Assembly: GCF_013184545.1 (NCBI RefSeq)
Contig: NZ_JAAOJA010000003.1
Location: 248,001-312,000, forward strand
Length of the DNA: 64,000 nt
Origin: Pseudomonas tumuqii
GTDB lineage: Bacteria; Pseudomonadota; Gammaproteobacteria; Pseudomonadales; Pseudomonadaceae
Reading direction: 5' to 3'
In this document: positions 1 through 8,730 of the stretch, in pieces
Layout of the letters: each line of letters begins with the position of its first letter
How positions within the stretch are numbered: position 1 is the stretch's first letter
Position numbers and translations under genes: made by a program
Notes under the pieces: generated by a model
Told to the model about the DNA's origin: nothing
Databases searched by the model: none
What the model saw: only the letters and a program-made list of their open reading frames with translations

Positions 1-792
1 GGCAAGGGTGGCGTCGGCAAGACCAATGTGTCGGTGAATCTGGCGCTGGCGCTGGCTGATCTCGGTCGGCGGGTAATGGTGATGGACGCCGACCTGGGTC
101 TGGCCAATATCGACGTGCTGCTGGGCCTGACGGCCAAGCGCACGCTGGCCGATGTGATCAGTGGCGAGTGCGAACTGCGCGACGTGGTGCTGCAAGGTCC
201 CGGCGGCATTCGTATCGTGCCCGCGGCCTCCGGCACGCAAAGCATGGTGCAGCTCTCGCCGATGCAGCATGCCGGCCTGATTCAAGCCTTCAGCGACATC
301 AGCGAAAACCTCGATGTGCTGATCATCGACACGGCTGCCGGTATTGGCGACTCGGTGGTCAGTTTCGTCCGCGCCGCCCAGGAAGTGCTGGTGGTGGTGT
401 GCGACGAGCCGACCTCGATCACCGATGCCTATGCCCTGATCAAGCTGCTCAACCGCGACCATGGCATGAGCCGTTTCCGCGTGCTGGCGAATATGGCGCA
501 CAGCCCACAGGAAGGCCGCAACCTCTTTGCTAAGCTGACCAAGGTTACCGACCGCTTCCTCGACGTCGCGCTGCAATATGTCGGCGCGGTGCCTTACGAT
601 GAATCGGTACGCAAGGCCGTGCAGAAACAGCGTGCGGTCTACGAAGCTTTCCCGCGTTCGAAGTGTTCCCTGGCGTTCAAGGCGATTGCCCAGAAAGTCG
701 ATGCCTGGCCACTACCGGCCAATCCGCGCGGCCATCTGGAATTTTTCGTCGAGCGCCTGGTGCAGCAGCCGACCGCGGATACGGCGATATGA
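1..792 (+). CDS. fleN: FleN (FlhG) flagellar number regulator, 5' partial
   Basis: MinD/ParA-type ATPase that limits flagellar number, in Pseudomonas by antagonising the master activator FleQ. The window opens inside the gene: the first codons read the deviant Walker A motif GKGGVGKT, so only about 15-20 N-terminal residues are missing. The MinD-type switch motif (VMDADLGLANIDVLLGL) and the IIDTAAGIGDSVVSF motif follow, and 263 residues are visible. Its stop overlaps the fliA start (ATGA), so the two are translationally coupled, as in other Pseudomonas flhF-fleN-fliA operons. Identification is by family recognition plus synteny. Confidence 0.95.
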   Translation, partial: GKGGVGKTNVSVNLALALADLGRRVMVMDADLGLANIDVLLGLTAKRTLADVISGECELRDVVLQGPGGIRIVPAASGTQSMVQLSPMQHAGLIQAFSDISENLDVLIIDTAAGIGDSVVSFVRAAQEVLVVVCDEPTSITDAYALIKLLNRDHGMSRFRVLANMAHSPQEGRNLFAKLTKVTDRFLDVALQYVGAVPYDESVRKAVQKQRAVYEAFPRSKCSLAFKAIAQKVDAWPLPANPRGHLEFFVERLVQQPTADTAI

Positions 793-1535
793 CAGCAGCT
801 TCTGGACTCCGTATGTACAGCAAGGCTCAGACCCAGGACGCCCAGCACCAGTTGATCGAGCGCCACGCGCCCTTGGTCAAGCGGATTGCCTATCACTTGT
901 TGGCGCGCTTGCCGGCCAACGTACAGGTGGATGACTTGATCCAGGCCGGTATGCTTGGCCTGCTCGAAGCCTCGAAGAAATACGACTCCAGCAAAGGTGC
1001 CAGTTTCGAAACCTTCGCCGGCATCCGCATTCGCGGCTCGATGCTCGATGAGGTGCGCAAAGGCGATTGGGCGCCGCGTTCGGTGCATCGCAACAGCCGC
1101 ATGGTCAGCGACGCCATTCGGGTAATTGAAGCTAGAACCGGTCGCGACGCTAAAGATCAAGAGGTTGCGGCCGAACTCCAATTGAGTCTCGAGGATTACT
1201 ACGGCATCCTTGGCGACACTTTGGGCAGTCGGCTGTTCAGTTTCGACGATCTGTTGCAGGACGGCGAACATGGCGGGCTGCACGAAGACGCCAGCTCCAC
1301 CCACCCCGAACCCTCGCGAGAACTGGAGGACGAGCGCTTCCAGGCGGCGTTGGCCGATGCCATCGGCCACTTGCCCGAGCGGGAGCGGCTGGTGTTGGCG
1401 CTGTATTACGATGAGGAATTGAACCTCAAGGAAATTGGTGAGGTTCTGGGGGTTAGCGAATCGCGCGTCAGCCAGTTGCATAGCCAGTGTGCCGCACGCT
1501 TGCGGGCACGCCTGGGGGAATGGCGAGCGAGCTGA
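789..1535 (+). CDS. fliA: RNA polymerase sigma factor FliA (sigma-28)
   Basis: Flagellar sigma-28, which transcribes late flagellar, stator and chemotaxis genes. The product is 248 aa, normal for the family. Region 2 is visible around residues 20-90 (HAPLVKRIAYHLLARLP, DLIQAGMLGLLEA, FETFAGIRIRGSMLDE). Region 4 is near the C terminus (LPERERLVLALYYDEELN and the helix-turn-helix LKEIGEVLGVSESRVSQL). I chose the ATG at 789, which overlaps the fleN stop and gives the usual MTAASGLRMYSKA N terminus; an in-frame ATG at 813 is the alternative. It lies immediately upstream of the che genes that are typical FliA targets. Confidence 0.97.
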   Translation: MTAASGLRMYSKAQTQDAQHQLIERHAPLVKRIAYHLLARLPANVQVDDLIQAGMLGLLEASKKYDSSKGASFETFAGIRIRGSMLDEVRKGDWAPRSVHRNSRMVSDAIRVIEARTGRDAKDQEVAAELQLSLEDYYGILGDTLGSRLFSFDDLLQDGEHGGLHEDASSTHPEPSRELEDERFQAALADAIGHLPERERLVLALYYDEELNLKEIGEVLGVSESRVSQLHSQCAARLRARLGEWRAS

Positions 1536-1648
1536 GCAGTTAAATCAGCAGTCCGTTGGAAAACCAGCGAAATAGTTTTGCGGCGGCCTGTCAGGCCGGT
1601 TTCACGATTGAAAGCGTGCCCAGGTGCTGGGTTCGTTTGGGACTGTAC

Positions 1649-1661
1649 GGAGGTCGACTTG
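1649..1661 (+). promoter_or_regulatory. Ribosome-binding site that selects a TTG start for cheY
   Basis: A GGAGG Shine-Dalgarno core at 1649-1653 lies 5 nt before an in-frame TTG at 1659. It is 17 nt from the ATG at 1671 at which this family is usually started. No other purine-rich site lies between them, so spacing favours the TTG. Confidence 0.6.
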
Positions 1662-2045
1662 GACAAAAACATGAAAATCCTCATCGTTGATGACTTTTCA
1701 ACGATGCGCCGGATCATCAAGAACCTCCTGCGCGACTTGGGGTTCACCAATACCGCAGAGGCCGATGATGGCACCACTGCGCTGCCGATGCTGCACAGCG
1801 GCAGTTTCGATTTTCTGGTGACTGACTGGAATATGCCAGGCATGACCGGGATCGACTTGTTGCGTGCGGTGCGCGCCGACGATCGCCTGAAGCACCTGCC
1901 GGTGTTGATGGTGACCGCTGAAGCGAAACGCGATCAGATCATCGAGGCCGCACAAGCCGGGGTGAATGGCTATGTGGTCAAACCGTTCACAGCCCAGGTG
2001 CTGAAAGAAAAGATTGAAAAAATCTTCGAGCGGGTCAACGGCTGA
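1659..2045 (+). CDS. cheY: Chemotaxis response regulator CheY
   Basis: Single-domain receiver that carries phosphate from CheA to the flagellar motor switch. The acidic pair is in ILIVDDF, the phospho-acceptor Asp is in [12 protein letters not shown] (residue 56 from the TTG, 52 from the ATG), the conserved Thr/Ala is in LMVTAEA and the Lys in YVVKPF. I start it at TTG 1659 because that codon has a well-spaced Shine-Dalgarno sequence. The added MDKN also brings the N terminus closer to the enterobacterial CheY length; the conventional start is ATG 1671. cheZ follows after 19 nt, so the kinase output and its phosphatase are made together. Confidence 0.95.
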   Translation: MDKNMKILIVDDFSTMRRIIKNLLRDLGFTNTAEADDGTTALPMLHSGSFDFLVTDWNMPGMTGIDLLRAVRADDRLKHLPVLMVTAEAKRDQIIEAAQAGVNGYVVKPFTAQVLKEKIEKIFERVNG

Positions 2046-2064
2046 TGTCTGCCGCGAGGGCACT

Positions 2065-2853
2065 ATGGAACACGATGATTCCGCTCAGGGTGACTTCGAG
2101 TCGACCCTGAAAATTCACGCGCGCCAATTGGTAGAGAGCCTGGAACACGGCGATTTTGGCGAAGCGGTGCAACTGATCAACGATCTCAACAAGGTGCGCG
2201 ACCGTGGTCTGTATCACGAGGTCGGCAAGCTGACGCGCGAGCTGCATAACGCCATCGTCAATTTCCAGCTCGATCCACGGGTGCCGCACGCCAAGGAAGT
2301 GTCGCAAATCACCGACGCCACCGAGCGCCTGAACTATGTGGTGACGATGACCGAGAAAGCGGCCAATCGCACCATGGATCTGGTCGAGCAGAGTTCACCG
2401 CTGGTCAACGGCATCGGCGCCGAGGCGCAGAGCCTGAGTGCCGACTGGGGCCGCTTCATGCGCCGGGAAATGGGCGCCGAGGGGTTCCGCGACCTGGCCA
2501 GGCGGATTGAACTGTTCCTCGCCAACAGCGAGCGTGACAGCGTCCAGGTGTCCGCCCAGCTCAACGACATCCTGCTCGCGCAGGATTATCAGGATTTGAC
2601 CGGTCAGGTGATCAAGCGGGTGACCCAGCTGGTCACCGAAGTGGAAAGCAACCTGCTCAAACTGGTGCTGATGGCCAGTCAGGTCGACCGTTTTGCCGGT
2701 ATCGAGCATGACCACGCCGTGCTGCGTGCTGAACAAGAACAACAAAAAGAGCCTTCCCACGGTGAAGGTCCGCAGATTCATGCCGATAAGCGTGAAGACG
2801 TCGCATCCAATCAGGATGACGTCGACGATCTGCTTTCCAGCCTGGGATTTTAG
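2065..2853 (+). CDS. cheZ: CheY-P phosphatase CheZ
   Basis: Dephosphorylates CheY-P to terminate the chemotactic signal. The product is 262 aa, the usual Pseudomonas length, and mostly helical. The QDYQDLTGQVIKRV motif around residues 173-186 is the signature containing the catalytic Gln. The C-terminal tail DDVDDLLSSLGF is the acidic-hydrophobic CheY-binding peptide, separated from the helical bundle by a charged flexible linker. It sits 10 nt before cheA. The tail resembles, in its DD..LL pattern, the repeats in the CheA linker (see findings). Confidence 0.95.
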   Translation: MEHDDSAQGDFESTLKIHARQLVESLEHGDFGEAVQLINDLNKVRDRGLYHEVGKLTRELHNAIVNFQLDPRVPHAKEVSQITDATERLNYVVTMTEKAANRTMDLVEQSSPLVNGIGAEAQSLSADWGRFMRREMGAEGFRDLARRIELFLANSERDSVQVSAQLNDILLAQDYQDLTGQVIKRVTQLVTEVESNLLKLVLMASQVDRFAGIEHDHAVLRAEQEQQKEPSHGEGPQIHADKREDVASNQDDVDDLLSSLGF

Positions 2854-2863
2854 GAGCACGTCT

Positions 2864-5032
2864 ATGAGCTTCGGCGCCGATGAAGAAATCCTCCAGGACT
2901 TCCTGGTGGAGGCCGGCGAGATTCTTGAACTACTGTCCGAGCAGTTGGTGGAGCTTGAAAGCCGCCCGGACGACATGAATCTGCTCAACGCTATTTTTCG
3001 CGGGTTCCATACCGTCAAAGGTGGTGCCGGTTTTCTCCAGCTCAATGAGCTGGTGGAATGCTGCCATATCGCAGAAAACGTCTTCGACATCCTGCGCAAG
3101 GGTGAGCGGCGCGTCGACTCCGAGTTGATGGATGTGGTGCTGGAAGCACTCGATGCGGTCAATGGCATGTTCACCGAAGTGCGTGAGCGCGTCACACCGA
3201 CGCCGGCCACGCGGGAGCTGCTGGCGGCCTTGGCGCGTCTGGCCGAGCCGGCGGCGAGCGTTGCGCTCGAGCCGCCCGTTGCCGAGGTTGCCGAGGCCGC
3301 TGCTGGCGATATCACCGACAGCGAATTCGAACAGTTGCTCGATGCGCTGACCGAGGCGCCTGGCCAGGTGGCGAGCACTAGCGTCGGCAGTGATGAAATC
3401 AGCGATGACGAGTTCGAGTCGTTGCTCGACGAGTTGCATGGCAAGGGCCAGTTCGCCCCGCCGCCAGTGGTCGGCAATGTCGCGGTGCAACCAGCAATGG
3501 GCGCTGCCGGCGACGAGATCACTGACGACGAATTCGAGGCGCTGCTCGACCAGCTGCATGGCAAGGGCCAGTTCGCTGCGCCTGCAGCGCCTGCAGCGGC
3601 GCCGGTCGCAGCGCCCGTTGCGCCGGCGACGGGCAACGAAATCACTGACGACGAATTCGAGGCATTGCTCGATCAGCTCCATGGCAAGGGCAAGTTTGTC
3701 GAGCCGGCCGCGCTCGCCAAGGCGCCCGCAGCAGTAGCGGCGGCCACTCCAGCCAAACCCGCAGCTGCCGCGCAGCCCTTGGCCAAACCCGCGGCCAAGG
3801 TTGCTCCGCTGAAAGCGCCGCCGCCGGCCGCCGCGGTCGCCGACAAGGCGCCAGCACCCAGCGAAGCGGAAACCACCGTACGGGTGGATACCGCGCGCCT
3901 GGACGAGATCATGAACATGGTCGGCGAACTGGTGCTGGTGCGTAACCGCCTGGTGCGCCTGGGCTCCAACAGCGCCGATGAGGCCATGGCCAAGGCCGTC
4001 TCCAACCTCGACGTGGTCACCGCGGATTTGCAGACGGCGGTGATGAAGACGCGCATGCAGCCGATCAAGAAGGTCTTCGGTCGCTTCCCGCGCCTGGTCC
4101 GCGATCTGGCGCGCAGCCTGAAGAAAGAGATCAATCTGGAACTGGTCGGTGAAGAAACCGACCTCGACAAGAACCTGGTCGAGGCGCTGGCCGATCCGCT
4201 GGTGCACCTGGTGCGCAACGCCGTCGACCATGGCATCGAAACCCCGGAAGAGCGCGAGGCCGCGGGCAAGTCGCGCGGCGGCAAGGTGGTGCTGTCGGCC
4301 GAGCAGGAAGGCGATCACATCCTCCTGTCGATTTCCGACGACGGCAAGGGCATGGACGCCGATGTGCTGCGCGCCAAGGCCGTGGAGAAGGGCCTGCTGG
4401 ATAAGGACGCGGCCGACCGGCTCAACGAGTTCGAATGCTACAACCTGATCTTCGCCCCGGGTTTCTCGACCAAGACCGAGATCTCCGATGTGTCAGGCCG
4501 CGGGGTCGGCATGGACGTGGTGAAGACCAAGATTTCCCAGCTCAACGGCACGGTCAACGTGTTCTCGGTCAAGGGCCAGGGCTCGAAGATCGTCATCAAG
4601 GTACCGCTGACCCTGGCGATCATGCCGACGCTGATGGTGATGCTCGGTAACCAGGCCTTCGCGTTCCCGCTGGTCAACGTCAACGAAATTTTCCACCTCG
4701 ACCTGTCGCGCACCAACGTGGTCGATGGCCAGGAAGTGGTGATCGTGCGCGACAAGGCATTGCCGCTGTTCTACCTCAAGCGCTGGCTGGTCCGCAGCGC
4801 TGCCCATGAGGAGCAGGGCGAGGGCCATGTGGTGATTCTCACCGTCGGCAGCCAGCGCATCGGTTTCGTCGTCGATCAACTGGTCGGTCAGGAGGAAGTG
4901 GTGATCAAGCCATTGGGCAAGATGCTCCAGGGCACTCCGGGCATGTCTGGCGCGACCATCACCGGCGATGGACGCATTGCCTTGATTCTCGACGTGCCGA
5001 GCATGCTCAAGCGCTACGCGCGGCGCATCTGA
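2864..5032 (+). CDS. cheA: Chemotaxis histidine kinase CheA with linker repeats
   Basis: Central kinase of the polar chemosensory array; 722 aa. The Hpt domain is at about 1-110 with phospho-His49 ([12 protein letters not shown]). The P3 dimerisation helices begin near residue 335, followed by the HATPase ([28 protein letters not shown]) and a C-terminal CheW-like domain. Between Hpt and P3 no ordinary P2 domain is obvious. Instead there are four acidic repeats of the form D-E-I-T-D-D-E-F-E-x-L-L-D, near residues 148, 177, 216 and 258, then a Pro/Ala/Lys-rich linker. The start ATG follows TAGGAG. By analogy with Vibrio, the repeats may include the LID region that binds ParP; that is an inference. 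Confidence 0.96.
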   Translation: MSFGADEEILQDFLVEAGEILELLSEQLVELESRPDDMNLLNAIFRGFHTVKGGAGFLQLNELVECCHIAENVFDILRKGERRVDSELMDVVLEALDAVNGMFTEVRERVTPTPATRELLAALARLAEPAASVALEPPVAEVAEAAAGDITDSEFEQLLDALTEAPGQVASTSVGSDEISDDEFESLLDELHGKGQFAPPPVVGNVAVQPAMGAAGDEITDDEFEALLDQLHGKGQFAAPAAPAAAPVAAPVAPATGNEITDDEFEALLDQLHGKGKFVEPAALAKAPAAVAAATPAKPAAAAQPLAKPAAKVAPLKAPPPAAAVADKAPAPSEAETTVRVDTARLDEIMNMVGELVLVRNRLVRLGSNSADEAMAKAVSNLDVVTADLQTAVMKTRMQPIKKVFGRFPRLVRDLARSLKKEINLELVGEETDLDKNLVEALADPLVHLVRNAVDHGIETPEEREAAGKSRGGKVVLSAEQEGDHILLSISDDGKGMDADVLRAKAVEKGLLDKDAADRLNEFECYNLIFAPGFSTKTEISDVSGRGVGMDVVKTKISQLNGTVNVFSVKGQGSKIVIKVPLTLAIMPTLMVMLGNQAFAFPLVNVNEIFHLDLSRTNVVDGQEVVIVRDKALPLFYLKRWLVRSAAHEEQGEGHVVILTVGSQRIGFVVDQLVGQEEVVIKPLGKMLQGTPGMSGATITGDGRIALILDVPSMLKRYARRI

Positions 5033-5039
5033 TTGTTCG

Positions 5040-5065
5040 CGGCGCCGCCTCAGGCGGCGCCGTTT
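5040..5065 (+). terminator. GC-rich hairpin between cheA and cheB
   Basis: A perfect 10-bp stem (5040-5049 with 5053-5062, core GGCGCCGCC) has a 3-nt loop and runs directly into TTT and the cheB Shine-Dalgarno sequence. The short T run makes it a weak terminator at most; it could instead act as an attenuator or mRNA-stability element that lowers cheB output relative to cheA. Confidence 0.5.
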
Positions 5066-5075
5066 AGGAGTGTTT

Positions 5076-6188
5076 ATGGTGGTCAAGGTGTTGGTGGTGG
5101 ACGATTCCGGCTTTTTTCGCCGGCGCGTTTCGGAAATTCTCTCTGCCGATCCGAATATCCAGGTGGTCGGTACGGCGACCAATGGCCGCGAAGCCATCGA
5201 TCAGGCGCTGGCACTCAAGCCCGACGTGATCACCATGGACTACGAGATGCCGATGATGGACGGCATCACCGCCGTGCGAAACATCATGCAGCGCTGCCCG
5301 ACCCCGGTGTTGATGTTCTCCTCGCTGACCCACGAAGGCGCGCGCGTCACCCTGGATGCGCTGGATGCCGGGGCTGTGGATTTCCTGCCGAAGAATTTCG
5401 AAGACATTTCGCGCAACCCGGAGAAGGTCAAGCAACTGCTCTGCGAGAAGGTGCATACCATCGCCCGCAGCAATCGCCGCGGGATTGTCGCGGCGCCAGC
5501 GCCGAGTGTCAGCACGCTGGGAAAGCCGGCAGCGCTCAGTAGCCTCGGTCGCCCCGGCGTCAGCACCCCGGTGCCGGCGCCAGCCTCCGCGTCGGTTACT
5601 GCGCGCGCGAGTGCGCCCAAGCGCAAGTCCTACCGGCTGGTGGCCATCGGTACCTCGACCGGCGGGCCTGTGGCGCTGCAGCGGGTACTGACCCAGTTGC
5701 CGGCCAACTTCCCGGCGCCGCTGGTGCTGATCCAGCACATGCCCGCGGCTTTCACCAAGGCATTTGCCGAGCGTCTGGACAAGCTGTGCCGGATCAGCGT
5801 CAAGGAGGCCGAGGATGGCGATCTGTTGCGTCCGGGCTTGGCACTGCTGGCGCCGGGCGGCAAGCAGATGATGATCGACGGTCGCGGCGCGGTGCGGATT
5901 CTGCCGGGCGATGAGCGCCTGAACTACAAGCCCTGTGTCGACATTACCTTCGGCTCGGCGGCCAAGGCCTTTCACGACAAGGTGCTGGCGGTGGTCTTGA
6001 CCGGCATGGGCGCCGATGGGCGCGAGGGCGCGCGCCTGCTCAAGCAGGAGGGCAGTCACGTGTGGGCGCAGGATGAGGCCAGCTGCGTGATCTACGGCAT
6101 GCCGATGGCGGTGGTCAAAGCCAATCTGGTGGACGCCATCTACAGCCTCGACGACATCGGTCGGCACTTGGCAGAGGCTTGCGTGTAA
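5076..6188 (+). CDS. cheB: Chemotaxis methylesterase/deamidase CheB
   Basis: Demethylates chemoreceptors as the adaptation enzyme. It is 370 aa: an N-terminal receiver (VLVVDDS; phospho-Asp55 in [12 protein letters not shown]), an Ala/Pro/Ser linker of about 60 residues, and a C-terminal esterase domain. The catalytic triad motifs are AIGTSTGGP (Ser), LIQHMP (His) and LTGMGADG (Asp). The ATG at 5076 is chosen because AGGAG ends 5 nt before it; an in-frame GTG at 5070 overlaps that ribosome-binding site. Its TAA overlaps the motC ATG by one base. Confidence 0.96.
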   Translation: MVVKVLVVDDSGFFRRRVSEILSADPNIQVVGTATNGREAIDQALALKPDVITMDYEMPMMDGITAVRNIMQRCPTPVLMFSSLTHEGARVTLDALDAGAVDFLPKNFEDISRNPEKVKQLLCEKVHTIARSNRRGIVAAPAPSVSTLGKPAALSSLGRPGVSTPVPAPASASVTARASAPKRKSYRLVAIGTSTGGPVALQRVLTQLPANFPAPLVLIQHMPAAFTKAFAERLDKLCRISVKEAEDGDLLRPGLALLAPGGKQMMIDGRGAVRILPGDERLNYKPCVDITFGSAAKAFHDKVLAVVLTGMGADGREGARLLKQEGSHVWAQDEASCVIYGMPMAVVKANLVDAIYSLDDIGRHLAEACV

Positions 6189-6928
6189 TGGATGTGCTGA
6201 GCCTGATAGGGGTCATCCTGGCGTTCGTCGCCATTCTGGGTGGCAATTATCTGGAGGGTGGTCATGTCGCGGCGCTGCTCAATGGCCCGGCGGCGTTGAT
6301 CGTGATTGGCGGCACCCTGGGCGCGGCGTTCCTGCAGGCACCGGTCAGCGTATTCAAGCGGGCCCTGGTGATCCTGCGCTGGATTTTCTTCCCGCCGCAC
6401 ATCGATCTGGTCGGCGGCATCGAACATGTCGTCGGCTGGAGCATGACCGCGCGCAAGGAAGGCCTGCTCGGCCTCGAGGCGATGGCCGATACCGAGACTG
6501 ATCCCTATGCACGCAAGGGCTTGCAGCTGCTGGTCGACGGCGCCGAGCCGGAAGCCATCCGCAGCATCCTCGAGGTCGATCTGTACACCCAGGAAGGCCG
6601 CGATATCCAGGCCGCCAAGGTCTACGAGAGCATGGGTGGCTACGCACCGACCATCGGCATCATCGGTGCGGTGATGGGCCTGATCCACGTGATGGGCAAT
6701 CTGGCCGATCCGAGCAAGCTCGGCAGCGGCATCGCCGTGGCTTTTGTCGCCACCATCTACGGGGTCGGTTTCGCCAACCTGCTGCTGCTGCCCATTGGCA
6801 ACAAGCTCAAGGCCGTCGCCCTGCGTCAGTCGCGCTACCGCGAGATGTTGCTGGAGGGCATTCTGTCGATCGCCGAAGGTGAAAACCCGCGCTCCATCGA
6901 GTTGAAGCTGCAAGGCTTCATGGAGTAA
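6188..6928 (+). CDS. motC: Flagellar stator protein MotC (MotA family)
   Basis: Proton-channel stator subunit of the second Pseudomonas stator pair, MotCD, associated with swarming and surface motility. It is 246 aa with four membrane segments: two near the N terminus (IGVILAFVAILGGNYL, AALIVIGGTLGAAFLQ), a cytoplasmic loop, then two in the second half (APTIGIIGAVMGLIHVM, AVAFVATIYGVGFANLLLL). The SKLGSGIAVAF stretch with its nearby Pro is typical of MotA. It is coupled to cheB by a one-base TAATG overlap and followed 2 nt later by motD. Confidence 0.95.
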   Translation: MDVLSLIGVILAFVAILGGNYLEGGHVAALLNGPAALIVIGGTLGAAFLQAPVSVFKRALVILRWIFFPPHIDLVGGIEHVVGWSMTARKEGLLGLEAMADTETDPYARKGLQLLVDGAEPEAIRSILEVDLYTQEGRDIQAAKVYESMGGYAPTIGIIGAVMGLIHVMGNLADPSKLGSGIAVAFVATIYGVGFANLLLLPIGNKLKAVALRQSRYREMLLEGILSIAEGENPRSIELKLQGFME

Positions 6929-6930
6929 CC

Positions 6931-7803
6931 ATGGCTCGTCGCAGGCACCAGGAAGAGCACGAAAATCATGAGCGCTGGCTGGTCTCCTACGCGGACTTCA
7001 TTACCCTGTTGTTCGCCTTCTTTGTGGTGATGTATTCGATGTCCTCGATCAACGAGGGCAAGTACAAGATTCTCTCCGACAGCCTGACCGGGGTGTTCAA
7101 CCAGCCCGACCGGGCGATCAAGCCTATCCCCGTGGGCGACCTGCGTCCGCGAACCACCGAGCCGGATCGCGCGCTGGTCGATGAGGACGAGCCGCCCAGT
7201 CAGCCGGCGGACTCTCTGCAGAGCATTGCCGAGAGCATGCGCCAGGCGTTTGCCGGGTTGATCGACTCCAAGCAGTTGAAGGTCAGCGGCAACGAGTTGT
7301 GGGTCGAGATCGAACTCAGTTCCAGCCTGTTGTTCCCCAGTGGCGATGCCTTGCCGAACAATGCGGCATTCGACCTTATCGAGAAGATTGCCAAAATTCT
7401 GGCACCTTACGAGAATCCGGTGCATGTCGAGGGCTTTACCGACAACCTGCCGATTAAGACCGCGCAGTACCCGACCAACTGGGAGTTGTCCGCAGCCCGG
7501 GCGGCCAGCATCGTGCGCATGCTCGCGATGGATGGGGTCAATCCCGGGCGGATGGCATCGGTGGGCTATGGTGAGTTTCAGCCGGTGGCGGATAACGCGA
7601 CGGCCGATGGCCGGGCACGTAACCGACGCGTGGTGTTGGTGGTGTCGCGCAACCTCGATGTGCGCCGCAGCGTGAGTGGTGTGGGCAGTTCCAATGCACG
7701 CCCCGATAGCGCCTTGCAGCGGGCTGGCACGCAACCTGCACCACCGCCTGCAGTGCAGGCCCCGCCAGCGGGTGCCGTCAATCCTCCGTCGTTTGCCCGC
7801 TAG
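6931..7803 (+). CDS. motD: Flagellar stator protein MotD (MotB/OmpA family)
   Basis: Peptidoglycan-anchoring partner of MotC; 290 aa. A short basic cytoplasmic start is followed by a single membrane helix at about 20-40 (SYADFITLLFAFFVVMYSM), whose Asp is the proton-binding residue of the channel. An OmpA-like peptidoglycan-binding domain spans about 120-245 (HVEGFTDNLPI, NWELSAARA, GRARNRRVVLVV). The tail is Pro/Ala-rich and disordered. It starts 2 nt after motC, consistent with stoichiometric expression. Confidence 0.95.
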   Translation: MARRRHQEEHENHERWLVSYADFITLLFAFFVVMYSMSSINEGKYKILSDSLTGVFNQPDRAIKPIPVGDLRPRTTEPDRALVDEDEPPSQPADSLQSIAESMRQAFAGLIDSKQLKVSGNELWVEIELSSSLLFPSGDALPNNAAFDLIEKIAKILAPYENPVHVEGFTDNLPIKTAQYPTNWELSAARAASIVRMLAMDGVNPGRMASVGYGEFQPVADNATADGRARNRRVVLVVSRNLDVRRSVSGVGSSNARPDSALQRAGTQPAPPPAVQAPPAGAVNPPSFAR

Positions 7804-7854
7804 GGCGACGCCTGTTCTCGGTAGGATCTGGATCATGCCGGGAGGACAAACAAG

Positions 7855-8643
7855 ATGAGAGTCTGGGCAGTAGCCAATCAAAAGGGTGGTGTGGGCAAGA
7901 CCACCACCGCCATCGCCTTGGCCGGCCTGCTGGCCGATGCCGGTAAGCGCGTGGTCGTGGTCGATCTCGACCCCCATGGCTCGATGACCAGTTATTTCGG
8001 CCACGATCCGGATGCGCTGGAGCACAGCTGCTTCGACCTGTTCCTGCATCAGGGCGTGGTACCTCAGGGGCTGCCGGAGCAACTGCTGTTGCCCACCAGC
8101 CATGAGCGCATAGCCCTGTTGCCATCGAGCACCGCCTTGGCCACGCTCGAACGTCAATCGCCCGGGCAGAGTGGGCTGGGCCTGGTCATCGCCAAGAGCC
8201 TGACGCAGCTATGGCAGGGTTACGACCATGCGGTGATCGACAGTCCGCCGCTGCTGGGCGTGCTGATGGTCAATGCGCTGGCGGCCAGCCAGCATCTGGT
8301 GATTCCGGTGCAGACCGAGTTTCTCGCAGTCAAGGGCCTGGAGCGCATGGTCAGTACCCTGGCGATGATCAACCGGTCGCGCAAACAGGCGTTGCCCTAC
8401 AGCATCGTGCCGACCCTGTTCGACCGGCGTACCCAGGCCTCGCTGAGCACCTTGCGCCTGCTGCGCGACAGCTATCCCGAGCACCTGTGGCCAGCCTATA
8501 TTCCGATCGACACACGCTTGCGTGATGCCAGCCGCGCAGGCCGTACGCCCTCGCAGTTCGACCCCAACAGCCGCGGTGTACTGGCCTATCGGGCGCTGCT
8601 CAAGCACCTGTTGACGCAGCAGTTGGCCGCGCAGGTGGCTTGA
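7855..8643 (+). CDS. ParA-family ATPase, ParC-like array positioning protein
   Basis: Deviant Walker A ATPase (NQKGGVGKTTTAIALAG at residues 9-25, then VVVDLDPHGS and VIDSPPLLGVLMVNAL); 262 aa. It is not a chromosome or plasmid partition gene: it lies between motD and a CheW-domain ParP gene. In Vibrio and Pseudomonas this position holds ParC, which places chemotaxis arrays at the cell pole and ensures their inheritance. The start ATG follows GGGAGGACAAACAAG. Family and context assignment are firm; the polar-array role is known from homologues, not shown by the sequence. Confidence 0.9.
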   Translation: MRVWAVANQKGGVGKTTTAIALAGLLADAGKRVVVVDLDPHGSMTSYFGHDPDALEHSCFDLFLHQGVVPQGLPEQLLLPTSHERIALLPSSTALATLERQSPGQSGLGLVIAKSLTQLWQGYDHAVIDSPPLLGVLMVNALAASQHLVIPVQTEFLAVKGLERMVSTLAMINRSRKQALPYSIVPTLFDRRTQASLSTLRLLRDSYPEHLWPAYIPIDTRLRDASRAGRTPSQFDPNSRGVLAYRALLKHLLTQQLAAQVA

Positions 8644-8671
8644 GATGAAGGTTAATGTCGAGCCGAAGCGT

Positions 8672-8699
8672 TCAAGTATGTCGCCACTGCGGCCGATAG
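8672..8699 (+). promoter_or_regulatory. Probable FliA (sigma-28) promoter ahead of parP-cheW
   Basis: TTCAAG at 8672-8677 and GCCGATAG at 8692-8699 match the sigma-28 -35 (TCAAG/TAAA) and -10 (GCCGATAA) consensus, with a spacer about one base longer than ideal. It lies 31 nt upstream of the parP ATG in an otherwise empty gap, so parP-cheW can probably be transcribed independently of the upstream operon. Confidence 0.55.
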
Positions 8700-8730
8700 G
8701 TTGTACAGGTAATTTTTACGGATTCCATCT

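Noticed and set aside
2395-4318. Long reading frames antisense to cheZ/cheA (416 and 462 aa)
   Set aside because: Both are shadows of the CheA coding sequence, including its repeats. No start signals and no recognisable domains.
7855-8643. Chromosome or plasmid partition ParA
   Set aside because: No parB or parS-like sites nearby. The position between motD and a CheW-domain gene identifies the chemotaxis-array ParC type instead.
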